Source of the DNA: Pseudarthrobacter sp. NIBRBAC000502772 | Lineage (GTDB): Bacteria > Actinomycetota > Actinomycetes > Actinomycetales > Micrococcaceae | Length of the DNA: 64,000 nt | Assembly (NCBI RefSeq): GCF_006517235.1 | Contig: NZ_CP041188.1 | Coordinates: 558,001 to 622,000, forward strand | Direction: 5' to 3' | Part shown: positions 16,811 through 26,940 of the stretch, piece by piece | Position numbering within the stretch: the stretch's first letter is position 1 | Layout of the letters: each line of letters starts with the position of its first letter | Made by a program: the position numbers and the translations under genes | The notes under the pieces: generated by a model | The model's database searches: none | What the model saw: only the letters and a program-made list of their open reading frames with translations | Told to the model about the DNA's origin: nothing

Positions 16811-18586
16811 ATGCGCAAGGTCCTGATCGCCAACCGCGGAGAAATCGCCGTCCGCATCGCCCGCGCCTGCGAGGACGCCGGACTGGAGTCCGTGGCTGTC
16901 TACGCGGACGTGGATGCCGACGCCATGCACGTGGGCGCCGCCACCGAGGCGTACAGCCTGGGCGGCAACGCGCCCTCGGAAACGTACCTCGATATCCCCA
17001 ACCTGCTGCGCGTGGCCGCGGAGTCCGGAGCGGACGCGGTGCACCCGGGATACGGCTTCCTGTCCGAGAACGCCGGCTTTGCCCAGGCGGTCCTGGACGC
17101 CGGCCTGACCTGGATCGGGCCTAACCCGGAGGCCATCCGGCAGCTCGGCAACAAGATCACGGCCCGCGAGATCGCCGTCCGCGCCGGTGCCCCCTTGGTG
17201 GCCGGCACCGACGGTCCGGTGGCTTCGGCCGCGGAAGTCCGTGAGTTTGCCGAACAGCACGGCCTGCCGATCGCCATCAAGGCGGCGTTCGGCGGCGGCG
17301 GACGCGGGCTGAAAGTGGTCCGCGAGATGGACCAGATCGAGGAGTCCTTCGATTCCGCGGTCCGCGAAGCAGTGGTGGCCTTCGGCCGTGGCGAGTGCTT
17401 TGTGGAGCGTTACCTTGACCGGCCCCGGCATGTGGAGGCCCAGGTCCTGGCGGACCAGCACGGCAACGTGGTGGTGGTGGGCACCCGCGACTGCTCGCTG
17501 CAGCGCCGGCACCAGAAACTGGTGGAAGAGGCCCCCGCACCCTTCCTGACCGATCAGCAGACCCAGCTGATTTACGACGCCGCCAAGGCAGTGTGCCGCG
17601 AAGCCTCCTATTCCGGGGCCGGGACGGTGGAGTTCCTGGTCGCCGCCGACGGCACCGTCGCGTTCCTCGAAGTGAACACGCGCCTGCAGGTGGAGCACCC
17701 CATCACCGAGGAGACCACCGGCGTGGACCTGGTCCAGGAGCAGCTCCGGATCGCCGCGGGAGAGCCGCTGCGCTTCACCGCCGATCCCGCACCGCACGGC
17801 CACTCCTTCGAGTTCCGGCTCAACGCGGAGGACGTGGGCCGCGGCTTCCTGCCGTCGCCGGGAACCATCGCGACCTTCAGCGGCCCCACGGGACCGGGCA
17901 TCCGGCTTGACTCCGGCGTCCGCTCCGGCTCCATCGTGGCGCCGCAGTTTGATTCCCTGCTGGCCAAGCTGATCGTCACCGGCGCCGACCGCCAGCAGGC
18001 GCTCCGCCGGGCCCGCCGTGCCCTCGCCGAAATGGAAATCACCGGCGTGGCCACGGTCCTGCCGTTCCACCGGGCCGTTGTCCAGGCACCGGACTTCAAG
18101 TCGGAGACCGCGCTCGGCATCCACACCCGCTGGATCGAAACTGACTTTGCGGATTCCATCGCGGCGGATCCGGAGTTCGGCACGTCCGTTCCGGACGGTG
18201 AGCGGCGCACCATTACCGTTGACGTCGACGGCCGGCGCCTCGCCGTCGGCCTGCCCGCTGACCTGCTGAATGGCTGGGCGCGCTCCGGTGCCGCCGTTCC
18301 GGCGGGGGTCTCCCTTGACGGGGCTGGTTTGGACGGAGCTGCCGACGGCGGTGCTGCGGCAGGTGCCGCTGATCCCGGCGAGCTGCGGGCAGACATGGCT
18401 GGGACCGTGGTCAAGTGGCTCGTGGAGCCGGGCGCCGAGGTTTCGGCGGGGGACGCCGTCGTCGTTCTTGAGGCGATGAAGATGGAGACCCAGGTGACCG
18501 CCCACCGCGCCGGAATGCTGTCCGGGATCCGCACAGAAGCCGGCGGCGTTGTGAACGCCGGGGCCGTGCTGGCGCTGATCGGCTGA
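16811..18586 (+). CDS. Biotin carboxylase with C-terminal biotin carboxyl carrier domain
   Basis: This 591-residue protein begins [19 protein letters not shown] and has the ATP-grasp biotin carboxylase domain over residues 1-445 ([52 protein letters not shown] with the catalytic Arg). A linker with an alanine/glycine-rich stretch follows, then a BCCP domain whose biotinylated lysine lies in EAMKMET. I used ATG 16811, where the family sequence begins; the open frame extends upstream over pxpBC. No classical acyl-CoA carboxyltransferase gene is nearby; the partner is probably the AHS1-AHS2 protein upstream. Acetyl-CoA carboxylase naming should be avoided. Confidence 0.92.
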   Translation: MRKVLIANRGEIAVRIARACEDAGLESVAVYADVDADAMHVGAATEAYSLGGNAPSETYLDIPNLLRVAAESGADAVHPGYGFLSENAGFAQAVLDAGLTWIGPNPEAIRQLGNKITAREIAVRAGAPLVAGTDGPVASAAEVREFAEQHGLPIAIKAAFGGGGRGLKVVREMDQIEESFDSAVREAVVAFGRGECFVERYLDRPRHVEAQVLADQHGNVVVVGTRDCSLQRRHQKLVEEAPAPFLTDQQTQLIYDAAKAVCREASYSGAGTVEFLVAADGTVAFLEVNTRLQVEHPITEETTGVDLVQEQLRIAAGEPLRFTADPAPHGHSFEFRLNAEDVGRGFLPSPGTIATFSGPTGPGIRLDSGVRSGSIVAPQFDSLLAKLIVTGADRQQALRRARRALAEMEITGVATVLPFHRAVVQAPDFKSETALGIHTRWIETDFADSIAADPEFGTSVPDGERRTITVDVDGRRLAVGLPADLLNGWARSGAAVPAGVSLDGAGLDGAADGGAAAGAADPGELRADMAGTVVKWLVEPGAEVSAGDAVVVLEAMKMETQVTAHRAGMLSGIRTEAGGVVNAGAVLALIG

Positions 18587-18614
18587 GCCGTCCGGGCATG
18601 CCCGGCTCCAGCGA

Positions 18615-18651
18615 AAAGGTCCGGCCGGTGTTCCCACCCGGCCGGACCTTT
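18615..18651 (+). terminator. Rho-independent terminator of the pxp operon
   Basis: AAAGGTCCGGCCGG (18615-18628) pairs exactly with CCGGCCGGACCTTT (18638-18651) around a nine-base loop, 28 bases after the carboxylase stop. The short T-run follows the stem directly. Confidence 0.85.
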
Positions 18652-18719
18652 CCTGGCTTGTGGCGCCGCCTGGATCCGCACCGGTGGGGACGGCAGACGG
18701 ACGTGTTTGACTATGCTTC

Positions 18720-19106
18720 ATGACACTAAATCGAAACCCGGTGGTTGATTCGTTTCTTGAGTCATTGGACCACCCGTTGAAGCCTGTGATTGAGCGCCTT
18801 CGGCTGGCTGTCCTGGACGCGGATGACGCCATAACGGAGCGTATTAAGTGGAAGGCGCCGAGCTTCTGTTTCGAATCTGTTGACCGGGTCACCTTTAACT
18901 TGAGGCCCCTGCATCACGTGCAGCTGATTTTTCACCGCGGCGCAAAGGCCCTCGAGGATGACTTTCCTTTTGACGCCTCCAAATGGAGCGGGCTGTTGGA
19001 AATGATCGGGCGGGACCGCGGCCAGGTGATTTTTCCAAGCGCGGAGGCGGCGGAAGCCCGGCAGGAAGAATTCGTGGCGCTCGTGCGGGAGTGGGTTCGA
19101 GCCTGA
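18720..19106 (+). CDS. DUF1801 domain protein
   Basis: This 128-residue protein resembles the DUF1801 (YdhG/YyaI-like) fold: 'FLESLDHPLKPVIERLRLAVLDAD..I.E.IKWKAPSF' at the start, then HHVQLIFHRGAK and a C-terminal helix. Members are small cytoplasmic proteins without an established reaction. It is a single gene between the pxp terminator and the urease operon and does not appear tied to either. Confidence 0.82.
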   Translation: MTLNRNPVVDSFLESLDHPLKPVIERLRLAVLDADDAITERIKWKAPSFCFESVDRVTFNLRPLHHVQLIFHRGAKALEDDFPFDASKWSGLLEMIGRDRGQVIFPSAEAAEARQEEFVALVREWVRA

Positions 19107-19223
19107 CCTGCGGGTTGACTCTGATAGTCTTCAGTCATCCACGGGCCTCCCGGGCGCTTCTTTGGCCGGTTGTAGATAACGAGTGGGAACTCGCGATTTA
19201 TCGCGAATGATGAGGAGGCTTTT

Positions 19224-19526
19224 ATGCATCTGACGCCACGCGAAAATGAAAAACTGATGATCGTGGTTGCTGCCGATCTTGCACGACGGCGGCAGAAGCG
19301 CGGACTTAAGCTCAACCATCCGGAATCCGTCGCGATTCTTACGTATGAGCTGGTCGAGGGCGCCCGTGACGGACGCCGGGTCGCGGACCTCATGAGCTAC
19401 GGCACCACCATCCTGACCAGGGACGATGTTATGGAAGGTGTCGCCGACATGATCCATGACGTCCAGGTCGAAGCGACGTTCCCGGACGGCACCAAGCTCG
19501 TCACCGTGCACAATCCCATTCGCTAG
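19224..19526 (+). CDS. ureA: Urease subunit gamma
   Basis: This 100-residue gamma subunit starts [20 protein letters not shown] and contains [23 protein letters not shown], both diagnostic. Urease (UreABC) hydrolyses urea to ammonia and carbamate with a dinickel centre in UreC; the gamma and beta chains complete the trimer of trimers. A GAGGAGG box lies upstream. It is first of seven urease genes in the order A-B-C-E-F-G-D. Confidence 0.97.
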   Translation: MHLTPRENEKLMIVVAADLARRRQKRGLKLNHPESVAILTYELVEGARDGRRVADLMSYGTTILTRDDVMEGVADMIHDVQVEATFPDGTKLVTVHNPIR

Positions 19527-19540
19527 GCGTAGGAGAACCC

Positions 19541-19888
19541 ATGAAACCCGGCGAATACATCCTTCGGACAGAGCCCGTCACGTGCAATGCGGGCCTCATT
19601 CCCCGCGCCCTCGCCGTGATCAATCGCGGTGACCGCCCCATCCAGGTGGGGTCGCATTACCATTTCTTCGAGGTGAACGACGCCCTCGAATTCGACCGGG
19701 ACGCGGCCCACGGCTTCCGGCTGGACATCCCGGCGGGAACCGCGGTGCGGTTCGAGCCCGGAGATGCAAAGACGGTCAACCTGCTCGCTCTCTCGGGCGA
19801 GCGGGCGGTCTACGGGTTCCGGGACCGCATCAACGGCCCGCTCGAGCCGAGCCGCGGCCTGATCTCCCTCCAGGACGACACCAAATGA
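19541..19888 (+). CDS. ureB: Urease subunit beta
   Basis: This 115-residue beta chain has the family blocks [34 protein letters not shown] and a short C-terminal tail. It starts 14 bases after ureA behind AGGAGA, and its last codons overlap the ureC start by four bases (ATGA), as expected for co-translated structural subunits. Confidence 0.97.
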   Translation: MKPGEYILRTEPVTCNAGLIPRALAVINRGDRPIQVGSHYHFFEVNDALEFDRDAAHGFRLDIPAGTAVRFEPGDAKTVNLLALSGERAVYGFRDRINGPLEPSRGLISLQDDTK

Positions 19889-21597
19889 GCTTCGAACTGA
19901 GCCGCAAACAGTACTCGGACCTTTACGGCCCCACCACGGGCGACGCCGTCCGCCTGGCCGACACTGATCTGTTCCTCGAGATTGAGCACGACCACACCAA
20001 CTACGGTGAAGAAGTCGTGTTTGGCGGCGGCAAGGTCATCCGTGACGGCATGGGCCAGAACGGGCAGCTGGTCCGTGACAAGGACATCCCGGACACCGTG
20101 ATCACGAACGTGATCGTGTTTGACTACACCGGCATCTACAAGGCCGATGTGGCCCTCCGGGACGGGCACATCTTCAAGATCGGCAAGGCCGGAAACCCCC
20201 AGATTTCCCGGGGCGTGAACATCACCATCGGCGTCGCCACCGACATCATCGCGGGCGAGGGCAAGATCCTCACCGCGGGCGGCATAGACACCCACGTGCA
20301 CTTCGTGAGCCCCGACCAGGTGCCGGTGGCGCTGGCCTCGGGAGTCACCACCCTGATCGGCGGCGGCACTGGACCGAGCGATGCAAGCAAGGCCACCACC
20401 GTGACGCCGGGCGCCTGGCACATTTCACGCATGCTTCAGGCCGTGGAGAACCTGCCGATCAATGTAGGCCTGCTCGGCAAAGGCCACGCCAGCGCCATCG
20501 AGCCCCTCGCGGAGCAGATCCGGGCGGGTGCCATCGGGCTGAAGGTGCACGAGGACTGGGGCGCCACCACGTCCTCGATCGACATGTCGCTGCGCGTGGC
20601 CGACGAGTACGACGTGCAGGTGGCCATCCACTCCGACACCCTCAACGAGTGCGGCTTCGTCGAAGACACCATCGGGGCCATCGGCGGCCGCGTCATCCAC
20701 ACGTTCCACACCGAAGGCGCCGGCGGCGGGCATGCCCCGGACATCATCAAGATCGCGGCGCTGCCCAACGTCCTGCCGGCGTCGACCAATCCCACCCTGC
20801 CGTACACGGTCAACACCATCGACGAACACCTCGACATGCTGATGGTCTGCCACCACCTGAGCCCGGACATCCCCGAGGATGTGGCCTTCGCCGATTCGCG
20901 GATCCGCAAGGAGACCATCGCAGCGGAGGACGTGCTGCATGACATGGGCATCTTCTCCATCACCAGCTCCGATTCCCAGGCCATGGGCCGGGTCGGCGAG
21001 GTGGTCCTGCGCACCTGGCAGGTAGCGGACGCCATGAAGCGCCAACGCGGAAAGCTCGACGGCGACCCCGAGGTGGGGGACAACTTCAGGCTCAAGCGCT
21101 ACGTGGCCAAATACACGATTAACCCGGCGATCGCCCACGGCATCGCGGACTCGGTCGGAAGCATCGAGGAGGGCAAATTCGCCGACCTCGTGCTCTGGGA
21201 CCCGATGTTCTTCGGCGTCAAGCCCGAGCTCGTGCTCAAAGGCGGGCAAGCGGTCATGAGCGTTATGGGAGATCCCAACGCCTCGATCACCACCCCGCAG
21301 CCGCGCACCCTCCGCGGCAACTTCGGGGCGCTCGGCACCGCGGTACATGCCTCCTCGATCACGTTTCTTTCCAAGGCCGCCATAGCCGCCGGAGTGCCCG
21401 AGCAGCTGGGCCTGCGCCGCGTGATCCGCCCGGTGAGCGGGATCCGCACCCTCACCAAGGCCGACATGAAACACAACGGCGCGACACCGGACATCGGGGT
21501 CGACCCGGAAACCTATTCGGTGACTGTCGACGGCGAGCCCATCACGGCGGAGCCCTCGACGGTGCTGCCCATGGCGCAGCGCTACTTCCTCTTCTAG
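19885..21597 (+). CDS. ureC: Urease catalytic subunit alpha
   Basis: This 570-residue catalytic subunit is complete. Nickel ligands are visible in GIDTHVHFV, the carbamylated-lysine motif [18 protein letters not shown] and [12 protein letters not shown]. The mobile-flap histidine and cysteine are in MVCHHLSPD, and the aspartate ligand is in [14 protein letters not shown]. The N-terminus '[25 protein letters not shown]' type is canonical. No key residue is missing. It overlaps ureB by four bases and is followed by the accessory genes. Confidence 0.98.
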   Translation: MSFELSRKQYSDLYGPTTGDAVRLADTDLFLEIEHDHTNYGEEVVFGGGKVIRDGMGQNGQLVRDKDIPDTVITNVIVFDYTGIYKADVALRDGHIFKIGKAGNPQISRGVNITIGVATDIIAGEGKILTAGGIDTHVHFVSPDQVPVALASGVTTLIGGGTGPSDASKATTVTPGAWHISRMLQAVENLPINVGLLGKGHASAIEPLAEQIRAGAIGLKVHEDWGATTSSIDMSLRVADEYDVQVAIHSDTLNECGFVEDTIGAIGGRVIHTFHTEGAGGGHAPDIIKIAALPNVLPASTNPTLPYTVNTIDEHLDMLMVCHHLSPDIPEDVAFADSRIRKETIAAEDVLHDMGIFSITSSDSQAMGRVGEVVLRTWQVADAMKRQRGKLDGDPEVGDNFRLKRYVAKYTINPAIAHGIADSVGSIEEGKFADLVLWDPMFFGVKPELVLKGGQAVMSVMGDPNASITTPQPRTLRGNFGALGTAVHASSITFLSKAAIAAGVPEQLGLRRVIRPVSGIRTLTKADMKHNGATPDIGVDPETYSVTVDGEPITAEPSTVLPMAQRYFLF

Positions 21598-21621
21598 ACA
21601 CATATCCCTAAGGGGGCATAT

Positions 21622-22107
21622 ATGATCATCGACCACGTCATCGCCAACCGGCATGATCTCCCCGACGGCGAGCTGGCCGGCCTCCACGAGGAGCAGGTCC
21701 TCCTGCCGAGTGCGGAACTCGTCAAAAAAATCCAGCGGGTGACCACCGACCACGGCCGTGAGCTGGGCATCCGGCTCAGCGATGCCGCGGGCCCGGTGCG
21801 GGATCTCCGCGACGGCGACATCCTGTTCCGCGACGACAAAACGGTCATCGTGGTGACGGCGCTGGCAACCGACGTCCTTGTTATTGCCGCGCGCAGCATC
21901 CGTGAAATGGGGGTCGTGGCGCACAACCTCGGCAACCGGCACATGCAGGCGCAGTTTTTCGAGGCCGACAGTGAATATGCCGCCGAGGTGATGGTGGTGC
22001 AGTACGACCACACGATCGAGGACTACCTGATCCACGTTGGCGTGCCGTACTCGCGCCAGGAGCGTGTGGTGCCCGTGCCGTTCCGCCATGCCGAACACAC
22101 CCACTGA
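21622..22107 (+). CDS. ureE: Urease nickel metallochaperone UreE
   Basis: This 161-residue UreE has the N-terminal peptide-binding half and a C-terminal metal half with the conserved histidine in MGVVAHNLGNRHMQAQF. A short C-terminal tail ends in RHAEHTH, much less His-rich than in enterobacterial UreE, so nickel storage is probably modest. It donates nickel to UreG/UreC. The end of the gene overlaps the ureF start by 20 bases. Confidence 0.93.
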   Translation: MIIDHVIANRHDLPDGELAGLHEEQVLLPSAELVKKIQRVTTDHGRELGIRLSDAAGPVRDLRDGDILFRDDKTVIVVTALATDVLVIAARSIREMGVVAHNLGNRHMQAQFFEADSEYAAEVMVVQYDHTIEDYLIHVGVPYSRQERVVPVPFRHAEHTH

Positions 22108-22798
22108 GCGCGTGAACGAGCCGCCGTCGTACCTGCTGCCGCTGCTGCAGCTCTCTGACTCCGCGCTCCCCACCGGCGGGTTCAGCCATTCCTTCGGGAT
22201 GGAGACGTTCCTGGAACGTGGCCTCATCGACGGCGAAGTGAGCTTCGCCAGCTGGCTGAGCCAGTTTGTGAGCATCCAGCTGACCTACAGTGACGGCTTC
22301 GCTCTGCGCCTGGCGTACGAGGCGTCCTCGGCGGATGACATTGTGCGGGTCGACCGGATGATCGCCGCGGCGGCGCTGCCCCGTGAGGTCCGCGAGGCGG
22401 GGACCAAAATGGGCGCACGGATGCTGGCCATCGCCGGCACGGTGGCGCCGGGCGCCCGGCTCGCGGGCTACGCGGCCGACGTCGGAAATGGGCGGTGCGT
22501 CGGGCATCCGGCGGTCGCGTTCGGCGTCGCCGGCCGGCAGTTGGGCGTTCCGCTGGAGGAATTGCTCGCGAGCTATCTCTTCACGGCGGTCACGTCCCTG
22601 ACCCAAAATGCCATCCGGGCCATCCCCATCGGGCAGGACGCCGGTCAACGTGTGCTGCTGGGAACGCATCCCGGGATCATGGATGCCGTCCGCCGGATCC
22701 AGGCACTCGAAGCCGACGACTTCGGGATCACGGCCCCGGGCCTCGAAATCGCCCAGATGCGCCACGAACGCCAGCGCGTCCGCATGTTTATGTCTTAG
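22088..22798 (+). CDS. ureF: Urease accessory protein UreF
   Basis: UreF has the conserved opening [25 protein letters not shown] and is all helical. It bridges UreD and UreG during GTP-dependent nickel loading. The start is uncertain: ATG 22088 (236 residues) overlaps ureE by 20 bases, and GTG 22112 is an alternative five bases after the ureE stop. The longer plus-strand frame from 22037 merely reads through ureE. Confidence 0.92.
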   Translation: MPNTPTERVNEPPSYLLPLLQLSDSALPTGGFSHSFGMETFLERGLIDGEVSFASWLSQFVSIQLTYSDGFALRLAYEASSADDIVRVDRMIAAAALPREVREAGTKMGARMLAIAGTVAPGARLAGYAADVGNGRCVGHPAVAFGVAGRQLGVPLEELLASYLFTAVTSLTQNAIRAIPIGQDAGQRVLLGTHPGIMDAVRRIQALEADDFGITAPGLEIAQMRHERQRVRMFMS

Positions 22799-22839
22799 CA
22801 GCCGCGGTCCGCCGCACCCCATACGTAGCAAGGAGCACC

Positions 22840-23454
22840 ATGAAACTCATCAAAATCGGCGTCGGCGGTCCGGTCGGCGCAGGCAAGACCCAGCTCGTGG
22901 AACGCCTGACCCGCCACCTCAGCGCCGAGATTTCGATGGCCGCGATCACCAACGACATCTACACCATCGAGGACGCCAAGATCCTCGCCGCCAACGGGAT
23001 CCTGCCACTGGACCGCATCATCGGCATCGAAACCGGCGGCTGCCCGCACACGGCCATCAGGGAGGACACGTCGATGAACTCGGCCGCTGTGGAGGAGCTG
23101 CGGCTGCGCCACCCCGGCCTCGAAGTCGTCTTCATCGAAAGCGGGGGAGACAACCTTTCGGCCACGTTCAGCCCGGAGCTTGTGGACTTCTCGATCTACA
23201 TCATCGACGTGGCGCAGGGCGAGAAGATCCCGCGCAAGGCCGGCCAGGGCATGATCAAGTCCGACTTCTTCATCATCAACAAAAAGGACCTGGCCCCGTA
23301 TGTGGGCGCTGACCTCTCCGTGATGGAGGCGGACACGCTCGAGTTCCGCGGCAACAAGCCGTACTGCTTCACCAACCTCAAGACCGACGAAGGCCTGGAG
23401 CACGTTATCAACTGGATCAGGCGCGACGTGCTCATGCTTGATCTCCGCCAGTGA
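22840..23454 (+). CDS. ureG: Urease accessory GTPase UreG
   Basis: This 204-residue SIMIBI GTPase has a P-loop [25 protein letters not shown], the metal-binding Cys-Pro-His in [11 protein letters not shown], and the NKKDL base-recognition motif. GTP hydrolysis by UreG drives nickel insertion into UreC. ATG 22840 has AGGAG five bases upstream. Its last codons overlap the ureD start (GTGA). Confidence 0.97.
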   Translation: MKLIKIGVGGPVGAGKTQLVERLTRHLSAEISMAAITNDIYTIEDAKILAANGILPLDRIIGIETGGCPHTAIREDTSMNSAAVEELRLRHPGLEVVFIESGGDNLSATFSPELVDFSIYIIDVAQGEKIPRKAGQGMIKSDFFIINKKDLAPYVGADLSVMEADTLEFRGNKPYCFTNLKTDEGLEHVINWIRRDVLMLDLRQ

Positions 23455-24335
23455 CGGGTGCGCCGGCGCCCGAACTCCCGGTGCGCCGCGCCGCCGTCGA
23501 ACGCGCCGCCGTCGAACTTGCCGGTACGCTCGCCCTCACTGTGGGTGTGCGGGGCGACCGCTGCATCGCCACGAGCCAGTACCACCAGGGCGCGCTGCGT
23601 ATCCTGCGCCCGCACTACCTCGATGACACCGGCCAGGTCTGCTACGTGGTGGTCAATCCCGGGGGCGGGTACGTCGGTGGCGACGAGTATGAAATCAACA
23701 TCGCCGTGGAAACAGATGCCCGGCTCCTGCTGACCACACAGTCAGCGACGAAGGTCTACCGCACTCCCGGGACCCGCGCCGAACAGCGGACGCACATCCG
23801 GCTCGGCCCCAACGCGAGCCTGGAATCCGTGCCGGACCCGCTGATCGCCTACCGCGGGGCGACCTACCGGCAGGCCACGGTGGTTGAGATGCACGGCAGC
23901 GCCTCGCTGGTGATGGCCGAGATCGTCACCCCGGGCTGGTCACCGGACGGCGCCCTGTTCGGCTACGACGAGATCCGCCTGCGGAACGAGATCTCGGTGG
24001 ACGGGCGCCTGGCGGTGCTCGACAACCTGCTGATCCGCCCGCTGACCGGCGCCGCCCCGATAGACGGCATGGCCTTCCTCGAGGACTACACCCATGTGGG
24101 TTCCCTCCTGGTCATGGATGCCCGCGTGGACGCCGCGCTGCTGAACGAGCTGCATGAGGAGCTGCTGCCGCTTGCCGGCGCGTGCAACCTGGGCTTGTCA
24201 CTGCTCGACGGCGGCCTGGCCGTCCGGGCCCTGTCGCACGCCACCGAGCCGCTGGACGCCGTTATCCGCGCCGGCATCGATTTTCTGCGGTTCCGCTGGC
24301 ACGGCCAGCCCCGTCTCAACCTGCGAAAGTACTAA
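23451..24335 (+). CDS. ureD: Urease accessory protein UreD (UreH)
   Basis: This 294-residue UreD has typical blocks: [47 protein letters not shown]. It forms the apo-urease scaffold with UreF and UreG and provides the nickel tunnel. It starts at GTG 23451, overlapping the ureG stop by four bases, and ends immediately before the nickel-transporter ATG, so the transporter belongs to the same operon. Confidence 0.94.
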   Translation: MTGAPAPELPVRRAAVERAAVELAGTLALTVGVRGDRCIATSQYHQGALRILRPHYLDDTGQVCYVVVNPGGGYVGGDEYEINIAVETDARLLLTTQSATKVYRTPGTRAEQRTHIRLGPNASLESVPDPLIAYRGATYRQATVVEMHGSASLVMAEIVTPGWSPDGALFGYDEIRLRNEISVDGRLAVLDNLLIRPLTGAAPIDGMAFLEDYTHVGSLLVMDARVDAALLNELHEELLPLAGACNLGLSLLDGGLAVRALSHATEPLDAVIRAGIDFLRFRWHGQPRLNLRKY

Positions 24336-25397
24336 ATGAAGGCCCTCTTGAACCACCACGACCGGGAAGCCCTCCCGACGGCCCGCCGCTTGGCTGCCAC
24401 CTTCGCGGCAGTCGCCGCGCTCCACGTGGTGATGCTTGCGCTGCTGGCCGATTCGCTGCGGACAAACCACAACCCCGTGGTGCCCGGCCTGCTCATCACT
24501 GCTTACCTGGCCGGTGTGAAGCACAGCTACGACTGGGACCACATTGCGGCGATCGACAACTCCACCCGCCGCTTCGCGGCCCAGGGCCGCAGCCCCGTCA
24601 GCGTGGGCTTCGCCTTCAGCACGGGACACAGCATGGTGGTTGTGCTTGCCGGGGTGCTTGTGGTCAGTGGTGCCGGTATCATTCAGGACGCACTTAATGA
24701 CGGCTCGTCCGCGAACATGGTTTTGAGCATTACCGGGGCATCTGTCTCGGGGCTGTTCCTGCTGATCATCGGTGTTTACAACGCCGCCGCGTTCCGGCGC
24801 ACTGCCCTGTTGTACCGCCGGGTCAAGGACGGCGCCACAGTCACCCGCGAGGCGCTGGCACCGACGGGTCTGGTGGCCCGCCTGCTCGACAAACCGCTCT
24901 CCCGCGTTAATCGCCCACGCGACATCTTTGTCCTGGGATTCCTCTTCGGCCTCGGCTTCGACACGGCCTCGACCATCGCGTTCCTGCTCCTCACCGCGAC
25001 GGCCGCCCTCGCCGGCATCTCCCCGGTCGCGCTGATGGCCCTGCCCTTCGGCTTCATGGCGGCGATGACCCTCTGCGACACGGTGAACGGCGTCGCGATG
25101 ATGAAGATGTACCGAAGCGCGGTTGTGGACCCCAAGCGCCGTATCGGTTTCAACATGGTCATCACAGGTGTGTCCGCCGCGTCCGCCCTGTTCATCTCTG
25201 TCATCACCATCGCCGGCGTGCTGCACGCGATGCTCGGACTCACCGACCCGGTGACCACGTTCCTTGCCGAACTCGACCTCGGCCACGCCGGGCTGGTCCT
25301 TGTGGCGCTGCTGCTGTTTATCTGGGGTGCCCATACCTGGGTGCGCCGCGCCGGCGAAGCCGCCTCAGCCACAACCGGCGGAAACCCGCAGGGATAG
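24336..25397 (+). CDS. HoxN/NixA-type nickel/cobalt transporter (NiCoT)
   Basis: This 353-residue membrane protein has about eight segments. The NiCoT signature in segment 2 reads GVKHSYDWDHIAAIDN; the family norm is R-H-A-(F/V)-D-A-D-H-I, so H-x3-D-x-DH is kept but the flanking residues differ. Later signatures are present as FLFGLGFDTAST and FGFMAAMTLCDTVNGVAM. It lies directly after ureD (stop TAA, then ATG), so it probably imports nickel for the urease. The altered signature could affect Ni/Co preference, which is inference. Confidence 0.93.
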   Translation: MKALLNHHDREALPTARRLAATFAAVAALHVVMLALLADSLRTNHNPVVPGLLITAYLAGVKHSYDWDHIAAIDNSTRRFAAQGRSPVSVGFAFSTGHSMVVVLAGVLVVSGAGIIQDALNDGSSANMVLSITGASVSGLFLLIIGVYNAAAFRRTALLYRRVKDGATVTREALAPTGLVARLLDKPLSRVNRPRDIFVLGFLFGLGFDTASTIAFLLLTATAALAGISPVALMALPFGFMAAMTLCDTVNGVAMMKMYRSAVVDPKRRIGFNMVITGVSAASALFISVITIAGVLHAMLGLTDPVTTFLAELDLGHAGLVLVALLLFIWGAHTWVRRAGEAASATTGGNPQG

Positions 25398-25464
25398 GGC
25401 TCGACGGCGGGACCGCCGCTTGGTCCCGACGGCGCCAGTCCCGCCGGTGCCAGTCCGGGCGGCG

Positions 25465-25887
25465 CTACTCGGCGGACGGCCGCTGCCGTTGCCGCTTCGT
25501 CGCCGACCTCTGTTCTTTGGCGGCGAGGCGACGGCGGTTCGAACCCCGGGTGGGTTTGGTCGCCCGACGACGGGGGCCTTCGGGTGCCAGACCTTCCGCC
25601 ACAAGCTCGGCGAGCTTCGCCAGGGCGGTCTCTCGGTTTCGCAGCTGGGAGCGCTGCTCGGAGGAGGCCACGGTGATCACCCCGGCGATGAGGTGTGGTC
25701 CAAGCCGCCTGAGCAGCATCAGCCGCTGGTCATCCGTGAGCACGGCGGAGCCGGCGATGTTCCACGAGACTTCCGCACGGCTGTCCGTGGTGTTGACGTG
25801 CTGACCGCCTGGCCCGGACGAGCGCGAGAACCGCCAGCGCAGTTCCGACGCGGGAATCGTGAGCGCGGGCGACACCTCAAGATCCAT
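25465..25887 (-). CDS. arfB: Peptidyl-tRNA hydrolase ArfB (YaeJ/ICT1-like)
   Basis: This 140-residue ribosome-rescue factor has a release-factor-like domain with the catalytic GGQ in RSSGPGGQHVNTTDSRAE. A basic C-terminal tail (ending TKRQRQRPSAE) would enter the mRNA channel of stalled ribosomes. ArfB hydrolyses peptidyl-tRNA on non-stop complexes. It is convergent with the nickel-transporter gene. Confidence 0.92.
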   Translation of the reverse strand: MDLEVSPALTIPASELRWRFSRSSGPGGQHVNTTDSRAEVSWNIAGSAVLTDDQRLMLLRRLGPHLIAGVITVASSEQRSQLRNRETALAKLAELVAEGLAPEGPRRRATKPTRGSNRRRLAAKEQRSATKRQRQRPSAE

Positions 25888-25896
25888 GCCACCAGC

Positions 25897-26157
25897 CTAG
25901 TGCTCGTAGATGTCGCGCCGGTGGCCCATGGCGACAACCAGGACGATCAGCTGTGCGTCCCGGATCTCGTAGATGATCCGGTAATCGCCGGTACGGACAC
26001 GCCAGTCGCCGCTGCTTCCGGAGAGTTTCTTGGCTCCTGGGGGACGCGGTGTCTCGGCGAGCAGTTCGATGGCGGCTTGGATGCGTCGGCGCGCGTCGGG
26101 CGGAAGTTTGCGCAACTGCCGGACAGCCGCCGGAGCGAGCTGCACGGCATAGCTCAC
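25897..26157 (-). CDS. relE: RelE/ParE-family toxin
   Basis: This 86-residue toxin has the RelE fold: 'VQLAPAAVRQLRKLPPDARRRI' helices, then LSGSSGDWRVRTGDYRIIYEI and the C-terminal GHRRDIYEH with basic/aromatic active-site residues. RelE toxins cleave mRNA on the ribosome. It overlaps its antitoxin gene by four bases and is complete. Confidence 0.92.
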   Translation of the reverse strand: MSYAVQLAPAAVRQLRKLPPDARRRIQAAIELLAETPRPPGAKKLSGSSGDWRVRTGDYRIIYEIRDAQLIVLVVAMGHRRDIYEH

Positions 26158-26426
26158 GCCAGACCCAGTTCGGCCTTGACTTCTTCCCAGGGCACCGGGC
26201 CTGTGCCCGTGTCGGCCATTTCGGTCCGCGCCGCGCTCGCTGCGCGGAGATCCTCCAGGTCCTCCGCGGCCGCAATCAGAGTGGCGAGATCCTCCGCATC
26301 GATCAGAGCGGCCACGCGTCGGCCCCGCCGCAAAAGATAGACCGGTTCATGGTTCACTCGTGCGGTATCGACGGCCTCCGCGAGTCGGCTCCGCGCGTCG
26401 GTCACACTCATCTCACTCATGGCCAT
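26154..26426 (-). CDS. Phd/YefM-type antitoxin paired with the RelE-like toxin
   Basis: This antitoxin of up to 90 residues has the N-terminal Phd fold (MSVTDARSRLAEAVDTARVNH, VYLLRRGRRVAALI) and an acidic helical C-terminus. Three in-frame ATGs (26426, 26420, 26411) leave the start uncertain; no strong Shine-Dalgarno is seen. A TAAAAT box just upstream could give a leaderless mRNA. Confidence 0.88.
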   Translation of the reverse strand: MAMSEMSVTDARSRLAEAVDTARVNHEPVYLLRRGRRVAALIDAEDLATLIAAAEDLEDLRAASAARTEMADTGTGPVPWEEVKAELGLA

Positions 26427-26635
26427 ATTTTAGCCCGACTCCGCTGAAACGTACATAAGCGCCATAAGAGCGGAAACGGCACCCCCGCTGTCCTGCCCGG
26501 CGCAGCGGAGGGAGTACTGGAAGACCCCTGTTGGGCAGAGCACTCGCTAGGGCCGGCGTGATCGCGGGTTGCACACTCGGCCGCCTTCGCCTAGTTGAGC
26601 GGGACGACATACATTCTCCAAGGCTGCATAGCGTC

Positions 26636-26920
26636 TCCCCGCAGGGTTACTCGTTCGCTTTCGGCGGGGTTGCGGTGACCAGCCCGCCGGCCACGTCGCT
26701 TGCACTCAAGGATTATCCCGATATCGCCGGGACGGCCTCCTCATTGTTGGGGCTGGCCCGGTACGCCTTCGGAGGGATCGCCGCACCCTTGGTGGGCATC
26801 GGCGGCGCCAACGACGCCGTCCCCTTCGGCATCGTCGCGGCCGCTTCCGCGGCAGCGGCCGGGCTTTGCCTTGGGCTGGTCAGGAGGCGGCGTGGTCCAA
26901 GTGTTTTCGGCAGGACTTAA
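26636..26920 (+). pseudogene. C-terminal remnant of a Bcr/CflA-type MFS drug transporter
   Basis: About 95 codons read as the last two or three membrane segments of a Bcr/CflA exporter (TSPPATSLALKDYPDIAG, SLLGLARYAFGGIAAPLVG). The N-terminal nine or so segments are missing and the frame upstream of 26636 is unrelated sequence. It is followed by a hydrolase relic and a damaged resolvase, so the stretch is decayed accessory DNA. Confidence 0.7.
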
Positions 26921-26940
26921 GCCATACTTCCAGCGTAATG

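Noticed and set aside
16628..18892. Very long open frame (754 codons) antisense to the biotin carboxylase gene
   Set aside because: It is a codon-bias shadow of a high-GC gene on the plus strand: low-complexity Gly/Arg/Asp-rich product without a family, and the opposite strand holds a full biotin carboxylase.
20425..22275. Long minus-strand frame (616 codons) opposite ureC/ureE
   Set aside because: The plus strand encodes complete urease proteins; the antisense product is Arg/His/Gly-rich and unlike any protein.
25500..25560. tRNA-like GGTTCGAA stretch
   Set aside because: It is within the arfB coding region and no cloverleaf can be drawn around it.
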